Below are positions 1 through 7,888 of a stretch of 64,000 nt of DNA, piece after piece. Every line of letters starts with the position of its first letter. Position 1 is the first letter of the stretch. The notes under the pieces are model-generated. The model saw only the letters and a list, made by a program, of their open reading frames with translations, did not search any database and was not told where the DNA came from. Source of the DNA: Barnesiella propionica (GTDB lineage Bacteria > Bacteroidota > Bacteroidia > Bacteroidales > Barnesiellaceae). The DNA is taken from assembly GCF_025567045.1 (NCBI RefSeq), contig NZ_JAOQJK010000010.1:1-64000 (forward strand), written 5' to 3'. The position numbers were made by a program, and so were the translations under genes.

Positions 1-1331
1 ACCAGTACACCATACTGGTTATAACCTAATATCTGGGGTATGAAGGAGGCATATACCGGAACTTCAAGATTATATGTATCGAACTCCAGACTTTTCAGTT
101 CTTTATCTTCGGGTGCCGTCGAGAATACCATCCAGCCATTGGCTACGGCACGCTCCTTACCGTCGGCAGGATTGTTCACCAACGCACCTCTTAACATCAT
201 CTGGGCAGAGCCACCGGCATCCATAGAAGTAACATTCCAGGCTCCGGCATGTTTGAGAATCTGACACATAGTCTCGGTATTCGTACCTTTAGATCCACCA
301 ACCTTGTCAATAACTATTAAATAAACCGTATTACCGTCCTGAGACATTCCTATACCTGTACGAGAATAAGTTTGGCTATTGTATTCTTCATTGTTGTTAC
401 GTACCGTTAGCTCACCCTCTCTCATGACAAGAGCGTTACCTGTAACCATTTGCGTAGCATACGGCCTTAATTGGTCGGTAAGTGTATAAATTCCCATATT
501 TATAATAACCTCATCTCCAACAGCCATTGCATTCAAAAACTCTTTATTATTCCCGGATAATGCATATTCACCGGTCTGTAAATCATGACCGCCTACACCT
601 TTTTCGATACGGGTTACTATGCACCTTACATCTTCGTTAACGCCCCAGCTCTGTCCATCTGCCAGCTTAATAAAGACATCTGTACCGTCGATGTCGGTCA
701 TCGTTTTTCCCGAATAGCTATTATAAAATACTAATTCGTTTTCATTACGAATCCTATTAACCTCGGAAATACCATAAGAGGTTCCTTTATAAATAACCTT
801 TCCGTCAAAACCCATATCGTCAATCCATATCTTTTTATTTTTATCGATTACGGCAAAACCTATTTCTTGTAATAAATCGACAGGATTGGTAGCTCTTCCC
901 CGGTTCCAACCATTAGGCTCGGTAACTATTTCATTATTTCTGATACAACCACTATGAGGCTGACCGTTCAATCTCATATCATATCCCTGTACTGAAGACA
1001 TGATCCAAAAATTGCCGTTGATAGACCCGATGGATTGATGTCCGGGTGAAGACAAACGGTTATATGCGCTTGTCATAGCCTCGGTACTTCCGGCATGATC
1101 ATTACCCTGAAAAGTTTCTATCGAATTATACTGATTTTTCAAATCAATCGTCATCGTATATACGTTTAACGGATATTCCGGAAAATTCATTCGTACATAA
1201 GTAACACCCGGGCCCACTTTCCGGTATTCCAAAGTATCAACTTGCCGCTCCACACCGCCAATATTTATCGTTGCCCACAGAGGCATACTGGCCAACCAAA
1301 ACACACAACTACTTAAAATGAATTTTTTCAT
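1..1331 (-). CDS. Phosphodiester glycosidase (NAGPA-type) family protein, copy 3, 3' end cut by window
   Basis: The start is ATG at 1331, and the frame stays open for 443 codons to the window edge, so the C-terminus is missing. The product starts MKKFILSSCVFWLASMPLWA, a clear signal peptide, and aligns along its whole visible length with the two genes upstream. The NAGPA-type domain covers roughly residues 80-400 and shows a SINGNFW motif near the start, GIGMSQDGNTVYLIVID in the middle and MDAGGSAQMML near the end. The family hydrolyses sugar-1-phosphodiesters, as in the eukaryotic mannose-6-phosphate uncovering enzyme; the substrate here is unknown. The siblings have DGGGS where this copy has DAGGS, so it may differ in activity. 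It lies 12 bp after the stop of copy 2 and is probably cotranscribed. A T9SS sorting domain is expected beyond the edge, by analogy with the siblings, but is not seen. Confidence 0.88.
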   Translation of the reverse strand, partial: MKKFILSSCVFWLASMPLWATINIGGVERQVDTLEYRKVGPGVTYVRMNFPEYPLNVYTMTIDLKNQYNSIETFQGNDHAGSTEAMTSAYNRLSSPGHQSIGSINGNFWIMSSVQGYDMRLNGQPHSGCIRNNEIVTEPNGWNRGRATNPVDLLQEIGFAVIDKNKKIWIDDMGFDGKVIYKGTSYGISEVNRIRNENELVFYNSYSGKTMTDIDGTDVFIKLADGQSWGVNEDVRCIVTRIEKGVGGHDLQTGEYALSGNNKEFLNAMAVGDEVIINMGIYTLTDQLRPYATQMVTGNALVMREGELTVRNNNEEYNSQTYSRTGIGMSQDGNTVYLIVIDKVGGSKGTNTETMCQILKHAGAWNVTSMDAGGSAQMMLRGALVNNPADGKERAVANGWMVFSTAPEDKELKSLEFDTYNLEVPVYASFIPQILGYNQYGVL

Positions 1332-1343
1332 ATGATTAAATTT

Positions 1344-3806
1344 TTAACGCACCATAAGTTTTACCGTTTCAAATCGGCCATTCTGCCATATTTTCAATAA
1401 ATAGGATCCCATATCCAGACCATCTGCAGGAAGAGCCACATCTCCGGGTTGAACATGCCCGAAATCTTTAGTCCTTATCAATTGACCTTGCAAATTATAT
1501 AATTCCACACTAAGATCCACAGATTCACTAATCCTCAAGAAGATAGAAGAATCACCGTTTCTTAAAGGATTCGGATAAACAAGCAATGATTTTATGATTT
1601 CCGGATTCCCAACACCCATCGTAAAATGTTTATATACCAAATCAAATTCTTTAATACGTATTTCGTACTCCCGGCCTGCCGTTTGAGAAGCCACATCGAT
1701 CATAAATTTCAATTGTTCGAATTTCACAGGATAATTCGCAAAATCGGCTGCATCGGTAAGATAAGTATCCATAGGCACAGAATAAGTGTAGTCCTCGCCC
1801 TTGGGCACGGAAGGCCATTCTGTCAATTGATAATTCCTGTCCTGGTTACTTTTCATCATCATGCTTACCTTGGTAGTTACTACCTCGCCTGTATTGACTG
1901 TTATTTTAAATGTATCCGGAATGCTATAGAAATCTATTTTTTTGGAAATCTGTACATACGGAGCACGTCCGGCGCCATAAGTATATTTTATAACCGCTTC
2001 ATCACCGTCTCTGCTTACAGATAAATTTTTAATAGCCGATATAGATGATACATTCCAGGATGAAATAAAATCATCGGCTTTCATCACCTGTGTTTTCGGA
2101 ATTTGTACTTTGACTTTTAAAGTTCCGACAAAATCATCCAATGTACCGGTTACCAAGGTCTCTCCATCTTTCAACCCTTTTACTACGCCTTCATCAACAG
2201 AACATATATCGGGATTTTCAACAGTCCAGGTAAGGGACGCCGGCGATAACAACAATACCCGGCCATCCATTTCACCTTGTATTTCAATAGGAAACGACCT
2301 GTATCCGTCAAGAACCACAGAGTCCAAACGCATAGAAAATTCGGCATCTCTAATTTCAACTTCCCTTGTCACCGATATATCATTCCAAGTAGCAGTTATT
2401 GTTCCTTTACAAGGTGTACTGGCTGCTACAAACGCATTGGAATCATCTATATAACCCACATTGGGAGAACACGTCAAGGTATATCCTTTAAAATCGTGTT
2501 CCTTAATAACCCCATATTTATTAAATGCAATAATACGAGGTACGAGACGGCCATATACCGGCAATATATACCGTTGAGGCTCAAATTGCAAAGAGGCAAT
2601 TTCGTCATCTATAGGAGCATTAGAAACGACTAATACACCGTTTCCTACCGGACGTATCAGATTATCCGAAGGATTATTTACCACTTCGCTATTCACAATC
2701 ATCACAGAAGAACCTCCTCCGTCCAGATTTACAGCATTCCAGGCTCCTAAAGCACGAAATAGCTCTCCAAAGACATTTAATGATACTCCACTGGAGTAAC
2801 CCGCCCGGCGGCCATCTACCACCACCATATAAACTTTAGTGCTATCTGCAGAGAATCCCATGCCTGTACGCGGATGTACATCGACATAATCTCCGTCTGC
2901 CAATTCTCCATTTCTCAGTATTATATGATCACTGCCTCCCATCTGTTCTTTCAAGTCGGTTATTAAACCAGGAGCGTCACGAAGATTTGTTCCCAGAAAA
3001 AGAGTTGTTTCATCTCCTATATTCAAATCTTTTAAGAAAGTCTCTGCCGTTCCTACGCCATATAAAACAGCACGGCCCTCCGGTATAGGGGTAGTTCCCG
3101 GATTGTCATATATGGAATCGACTATACACTCTATATTCTTATTGGCGCTGAAAAAGAATTCTCCGGCTTTCGGTTTTAAAACGACCTTCACTCCTCCCTG
3201 GGCTTCATGTGTAGCAGGACCGTAAGAATTGGTGTAGAGCAACATATAATTGGGAATCGAACTGGTTTCCCACTCCAGTCGCTGCATATTCACAGCATGC
3301 AGACGATGCGTCTTTTCTCCGGCTTTCACCGTACCGGAAAAATCTACCCGGTCCACATAAGGTTTCCTGTCAGGAGTTAATACAAAAGAAGCCCGCCCTA
3401 CAGGATTTACGACGCATTCGTTCTTACGGAACTGTCCGCTACGCGGGGTACCTATCTCTATAGGATATTGATAATGATAAAAATCCCCGTTTGTAGCCCC
3501 TATAACTTCATGACCTGGTTTATTATTTCTTTCTGCCATCAGGGTGGGAGGTTCAGTCGCAACCACTTTATCTCCGCCAAGACAGGTTTCTATGTCTACA
3601 TAAGGATTCTTCAAATCTATTTCCATGACATGCACTCTCAAAGGCATTGTCGGCAAATTATAATAAGCGTATCGGGTACCGGGCCCTACATCATGTTTAT
3701 GCACCAATGTATCGACGGGATATGATACACCGTTCAGCACCATTACATTTTGTGCATACGCACAAAATGTAATGGTCATCATAAACAGTATAAATATTTT
3801 TTTCAT
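1344..3806 (-). CDS. Phosphodiester glycosidase (NAGPA-type) family protein with T9SS sorting domain, copy 2
   Basis: This 820-aa protein has a signal peptide (MKKIFILFMMTITFCAYAQ). The NAGPA-type domain spans about residues 90-395, with GATNGDFY, MGFSADSTKVYMVVVDGR and NLDGGGSSVMI motifs that form the likely active-site region. Ig-like/BIG2-type segments follow (about 400-595), then a beta-rich region starting SSWNVSS that resembles a carbohydrate-binding or jelly-roll module (about 600-740). A type A T9SS sorting domain (LLVYPNPLRNGDSS to the end, about 745-820) closes the protein. The expected location is the cell surface or the exterior. The family cleaves sugar-1-phosphodiester links, but the substrate is not known. 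It is a tandem paralogue of its neighbours at 3858-6284 and 1-1331 and lies at the distal end of a SusCD locus, which suggests a role in glycan trimming. Family and sorting are well supported; function is inferred. Confidence 0.9.
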   Translation of the reverse strand: MKKIFILFMMTITFCAYAQNVMVLNGVSYPVDTLVHKHDVGPGTRYAYYNLPTMPLRVHVMEIDLKNPYVDIETCLGGDKVVATEPPTLMAERNNKPGHEVIGATNGDFYHYQYPIEIGTPRSGQFRKNECVVNPVGRASFVLTPDRKPYVDRVDFSGTVKAGEKTHRLHAVNMQRLEWETSSIPNYMLLYTNSYGPATHEAQGGVKVVLKPKAGEFFFSANKNIECIVDSIYDNPGTTPIPEGRAVLYGVGTAETFLKDLNIGDETTLFLGTNLRDAPGLITDLKEQMGGSDHIILRNGELADGDYVDVHPRTGMGFSADSTKVYMVVVDGRRAGYSSGVSLNVFGELFRALGAWNAVNLDGGGSSVMIVNSEVVNNPSDNLIRPVGNGVLVVSNAPIDDEIASLQFEPQRYILPVYGRLVPRIIAFNKYGVIKEHDFKGYTLTCSPNVGYIDDSNAFVAASTPCKGTITATWNDISVTREVEIRDAEFSMRLDSVVLDGYRSFPIEIQGEMDGRVLLLSPASLTWTVENPDICSVDEGVVKGLKDGETLVTGTLDDFVGTLKVKVQIPKTQVMKADDFISSWNVSSISAIKNLSVSRDGDEAVIKYTYGAGRAPYVQISKKIDFYSIPDTFKITVNTGEVVTTKVSMMMKSNQDRNYQLTEWPSVPKGEDYTYSVPMDTYLTDAADFANYPVKFEQLKFMIDVASQTAGREYEIRIKEFDLVYKHFTMGVGNPEIIKSLLVYPNPLRNGDSSIFLRISESVDLSVELYNLQGQLIRTKDFGHVQPGDVALPADGLDMGSYLLKIWQNGRFETVKLMVR

Positions 3807-3857
3807 AATATATTTTTTTTAAACAGCTCCGTTATATATAGTCCTATTTTATATTAT

Positions 3858-6284
3858 TTACCGTTTGATGATTTTTACGGAGTCGGTCTTACCATCGCGT
3901 GTTATTTTGAGAATATAAGTACCGGCACCTAATCCATCTACCGGCAAACTCACTACACCTGCAGCTACAAGATTTTCGGAAAGTACTTTTAACAATTTCC
4001 CCTCCATATCATACAACTCGGCCTTCAATTTGGTATCTTCCGTTAATTTTAAATATACAAAAGAATCTTTCCTATCTGCAGGATTAGGATAAACAATCAA
4101 CGATGAAGCCAATTCCACACTAGGAGCGCTCAATTCATAATCTCCGTAGATTAAAGAAAAATCTTTAATTTTCAATGTATATTGATTTCCCGCTACCTGG
4201 GAAGAAGTGTTAAGTAAGAATTTTAATGACTGGAAATGAATCGGATAACAGGCCATATCCATGGGATTTGACAAATATTGATCCATCGGTATTACAATCT
4301 GATAATCTTCATTGACAGGAATACTACTATATTCCAATACGCCAAAATTCCGTTCAGAATTATTTTTCATCGTAAGACTCGCCCTTGTAACCTGAGTAAC
4401 ACCGGTATTCAGCACAATTTTAAATGTATCGGGTAAACTATAGAGTTCAAATCTTTTCTCCATTTGAACATACGGAGCGCGTCCTCCGCTATAGGTGTAC
4501 TGTATTTCGGCTCCGCTATTTCCCAAAACCAGTTTGCAATCTTTCGACGCATTGGATGTAACGGTCCAGGAAGATATATCTGAAAAATCATCTGCAGCCA
4601 TAATACGTCCTTTGGGCATCATCACCTTAACCTTTAATGTATCTTCAAAAGATTTATATTTGCAATACACCTCTGTAACACCATCATTAATACCTTTCAA
4701 AACTCCGTCATTTATCATACATATATCGGGATGCTCGACGGTCCAGTCAAATGCAGAGGATAATACAGGCATGCTTTTATCATTCACAGTAGCCAGCACC
4801 TCAATAGGGTATTCATAACAGCCGTCGTTAATAATGGAATCGAGACGTAACGCCATAGGGTATTCTCCCCCTATTTCCACCGATATCGTCGTTTCAATCC
4901 CGTTATACGATGCTTTTAAATTACCATTCCCGGAACCGGAAGCAACAAAAGAGTTATCTTTGATATAGCCTAAAGATTCGTCACAGCTTAATTTAACTCC
5001 GGCTACATCGGTATTAATTAAATATCCGTATTGATTATATCCCAGAAACTCAGGTGTAAAAACCCCGTTCTTAGGCAAAGTTATATTTTGTGTTTTACAT
5101 AATATCTCCGCCATATTATCGTCATCGGGAGCATTGGAAACCACAAAAATACCATTGCCTACAGCACGTTCTTTACCATCACTGGGAACATTCATAATGC
5201 CATATTTCTCTATATACATGCCGCTAGAACCGCCACCGTCAAGATTCATGGCATCGGTGGCCCCGGCAAATTTCATAATATCGGCTAAATGTTTCGTCGA
5301 AACCCCCGCTGAAGCTCCCCGGCCATCGACAACGCACATATAAACTTTACTTCGGTCGGCATTGTGCCCAATGGAAGTACGGGGATGACGATCGGCCCAG
5401 TCGGGATCCAGAACATTTCCGTCCCGCAGAATGGCACGGTCTCCTCCTACAGCCGACTGTATAGGAGGTTGTATATTATTCAGACTTAGTGTCAGTCCTG
5501 TTTTTATTTCTATTTCATCATTTATTTGCAGTGTTTTTAAGAATTCGGCAGCAGTACCATGGCCGGACAGAACCACACAACCCGGTTCAATCCGCATATT
5601 CCCATTGGAACTCGATGATAAAATTTTTACTCTTGTTGCCGTGTTCACACAAAACTGTTCACCTTCCAGAGGTTTAACCAAAATCTCATAACCATAAGCA
5701 TTTGTACGGGTATAATTTCCCATATTATGATTATATAAAATCAGATTGTTCTCATATCTTGCAGCATTTACGTTATCTATGGAATAAGAGTTATCACCTG
5801 CAATAACAGAGCCTGAAAAAGTTGTTTGAGCAATATAAAGAAACTGATCTTTATCAAACAAAGCTTGAGGAGAGCCATTATACACATTAGCAATCTCACC
5901 ATCTACAGTTCCCCCGTAAACCGGTGTTCCGACAGCCCCGGACGTAGCAAAAAAATCGGCATTTGTTCCTGCAAAATATCGAAATCCGGAAACACTTTTT
6001 CGAGGAGCGATATGCGATATACATTCTGTCCCCACCAAAGAATCGCAAGACAATGCAGATTTGAACTTCACGTAAGGATTCTTTGCATCTACCTCCAGGT
6101 AATATACATTCAGTCTTACACTACCTTTCTCACAACGCACAGAAGTATAATATGTACCGGGACCCACTTTCATATGCGACAGCGTATCTACCGAATAGAT
6201 ATCACCACCGATAATTATATTTCCTTTCGCAAACGACAGGAGGAAAGTGAATAATAAAAGGAAAAAAGTAAATATTTTTTTCAT
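3858..6284 (-). CDS. Phosphodiester glycosidase (NAGPA-type) family protein with T9SS sorting domain, copy 1
   Basis: This 808-aa protein has a signal peptide (MKKIFTFFLLLFTFLLSFAKG) and the same architecture as the next gene. The NAGPA-type domain spans about residues 90-385 (AGTNADFFATS, SIGHNADRSKVYMCVVDGR, MNLDGGGSSGMYI). BIG-like segments follow, then a beta-sandwich region (SSWTVTSNASKD onward) and a C-terminal T9SS domain (SSLIVYPNPADRK to the end). It is the first of three tandem paralogues. A hairpin at 6337-6373 separates it from the upstream T9SS gene, so the three copies may form their own transcription unit or depend on readthrough. No clear TAnnTTTG box was found in the short upstream gap. 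Secretion to the surface and hydrolysis of a sugar phosphodiester are inferred from the family. Confidence 0.9.
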   Translation of the reverse strand: MKKIFTFFLLLFTFLLSFAKGNIIIGGDIYSVDTLSHMKVGPGTYYTSVRCEKGSVRLNVYYLEVDAKNPYVKFKSALSCDSLVGTECISHIAPRKSVSGFRYFAGTNADFFATSGAVGTPVYGGTVDGEIANVYNGSPQALFDKDQFLYIAQTTFSGSVIAGDNSYSIDNVNAARYENNLILYNHNMGNYTRTNAYGYEILVKPLEGEQFCVNTATRVKILSSSSNGNMRIEPGCVVLSGHGTAAEFLKTLQINDEIEIKTGLTLSLNNIQPPIQSAVGGDRAILRDGNVLDPDWADRHPRTSIGHNADRSKVYMCVVDGRGASAGVSTKHLADIMKFAGATDAMNLDGGGSSGMYIEKYGIMNVPSDGKERAVGNGIFVVSNAPDDDNMAEILCKTQNITLPKNGVFTPEFLGYNQYGYLINTDVAGVKLSCDESLGYIKDNSFVASGSGNGNLKASYNGIETTISVEIGGEYPMALRLDSIINDGCYEYPIEVLATVNDKSMPVLSSAFDWTVEHPDICMINDGVLKGINDGVTEVYCKYKSFEDTLKVKVMMPKGRIMAADDFSDISSWTVTSNASKDCKLVLGNSGAEIQYTYSGGRAPYVQMEKRFELYSLPDTFKIVLNTGVTQVTRASLTMKNNSERNFGVLEYSSIPVNEDYQIVIPMDQYLSNPMDMACYPIHFQSLKFLLNTSSQVAGNQYTLKIKDFSLIYGDYELSAPSVELASSLIVYPNPADRKDSFVYLKLTEDTKLKAELYDMEGKLLKVLSENLVAAGVVSLPVDGLGAGTYILKITRDGKTDSVKIIKR

Positions 6285-6336
6285 AGAGACATTTTTTAAT
6301 AAAAGACTAAGGAAAATATTCAGGTATTAAATGAAA

Positions 6337-6373
6337 GAAAGGGTAATATATATTTATAATATATCACCCTTTC
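6337..6373 (-). terminator. Hairpin after the 6415-7815 gene
   Basis: An 8-bp stem (GAAAGGGT at 6337-6344 with ACCCTTTC at 6366-6373) is extended by an AT-rich inner stem. On the minus strand it is followed by T-rich sequence (TTTCATTT). It would end, or attenuate, transcription coming from the T9SS gene at 6415-7815 before the first phosphodiester glycosidase gene. Confidence 0.6.
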
Positions 6374-6414
6374 CGTTAATTTATTGAATCAGTAATTCAG
6401 AAAGAATGATTGTA

Positions 6415-7815
6415 TTATTTTACAACTACTTTCTGAACTTTTTCAGCACCATTAACTTTCGCTTTTACGATATAAAGACCAGCGGCAGGAGCTGCCATAG
6501 TAGTATTGTCTTTAACTTCAGCTACTTTCTGACCTGCGATATTATAAAGAACTGCATCTGCAGCGGCATTGAAATTAATATCATTACCGTTTACAGTAAT
6601 TGCAACAACATCATTGGCAACAGAACCTACTCCATCACCTTCTGGTTTATATTCAATTTTATAAGCTGCTGCACCTGAACCACAAGCATACACAGACAAA
6701 TACACTATATTTTCACCTTCATACTGAATACGAGGTAACAACACACGATTAGCATTCGACTGCACACCTAAACCGCCCTCAGGAATAGTCCAGTAATATT
6801 TAGCACCAGCAAACGTAGGACCTGCACCCATTTCTATAAGTTTAACAGACTGAGGAGGCGTTGCTAAATTATTCGTTACAGAATACACACAGAACGGTTT
6901 ACCGCCCAGTTCAAATTCAGCCACACCATTATTACCCGTACTGGTAGCAGCGCAATCTTCCGGTGCATCACCGACACTTTCTATAATAGAACCCGATTTG
7001 TCATACAATGTAGCATGAGAGTTAAAACCATCCAGATAAAAATAATCGTCATCTACGATAACAACACGGGGACCCGTTCCGTTGTCTACTCCAGAAGCAG
7101 GATAGTAACCCTGGATTGTTATATCTTTATACAACTGGTCGTCTTCCTGTTTTATTAACTGACCGTCCTTGATATCGCAACGTACTACATGAGAAGCACT
7201 GGAACAAGCGAACAGCAAAATAGCGTCTTTTGTAATATCGCCTTTAATAGCAAAATAGTCAACACGGAAACCAGCAACATCACCCTCAGTCATAACTCCT
7301 AAAAACGGATCTACCAATTCGAATCTTTTTTCAAGGGCACCTGTTTCCAGATCCACCGTATATAAAGCAACAGGAGCGGTTGTCCAGTTTGTAGTCATGT
7401 TAAAAAGAATAACGTTTCCGGCATCATCTACCTGAATGTCGTTACAAGGATAACCCAGCATCTTTCCATCAGCACTCATGAAATCAAGAGTATCTTTCAT
7501 AATCTCTTTCACGAAATTACCTGTCTTCATGTCAAAAATCTTGACGCCCGGGATACCGTTAGAAAGACCACCGGAACGGTAAGTGAACAACAACTGGCCA
7601 TCTTTCACTGCCATACCACGAACTTCGCTTGCTGCTCCTAAATTAGCATCGGAATTAAGGTTGTTCTCATTCTTATCAGCCTTCATCCACAAGTTCGTTA
7701 TGGTATACGTTCCACCGGATTCAACCGGCGCATAAATTGCAGGATCCACTGGATCAACTGCAAAAACAGATGTTGCGGTAAATAACGCAGCAACTCCGAG
7801 TAATAATTTTTTCAT
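6415..7815 (-). CDS. Unknown secreted protein with T9SS-type C-terminal domain
   Basis: This 466-aa protein has a signal peptide (MKKLLLGVAALFTATSVFA) and a short C-terminal sorting-like domain of about 70 residues (VLYNIAGQKVAEV through AGLYIVKAKVNG to KVVVK). The middle part has repeated beta-strand-like blocks, with phrases such as GMAVKDGQLLFTYRSGG, IQVDDAGNVILFNM and PRVVIVDDDYFYLDG. These recall beta-propeller-like DUF4623-type proteins, but I cannot assign a family with certainty. It lies between the GHL10 hydrolase and the NAGPA-type genes, 73 bp after the hydrolase, so it is likely a surface glycan-binding or accessory factor of the same locus. No catalytic motif was recognised. Confidence 0.8.
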   Translation of the reverse strand: MKKLLLGVAALFTATSVFAVDPVDPAIYAPVESGGTYTITNLWMKADKNENNLNSDANLGAASEVRGMAVKDGQLLFTYRSGGLSNGIPGVKIFDMKTGNFVKEIMKDTLDFMSADGKMLGYPCNDIQVDDAGNVILFNMTTNWTTAPVALYTVDLETGALEKRFELVDPFLGVMTEGDVAGFRVDYFAIKGDITKDAILLFACSSASHVVRCDIKDGQLIKQEDDQLYKDITIQGYYPASGVDNGTGPRVVIVDDDYFYLDGFNSHATLYDKSGSIIESVGDAPEDCAATSTGNNGVAEFELGGKPFCVYSVTNNLATPPQSVKLIEMGAGPTFAGAKYYWTIPEGGLGVQSNANRVLLPRIQYEGENIVYLSVYACGSGAAAYKIEYKPEGDGVGSVANDVVAITVNGNDINFNAAADAVLYNIAGQKVAEVKDNTTMAAPAAGLYIVKAKVNGAEKVQKVVVK

Positions 7816-7888
7816 AATAAAAATAGTTTAAATAAATACTAAAATCTATATCGTATAAAACAATATATTCATAAAAGATTAAGGATTA

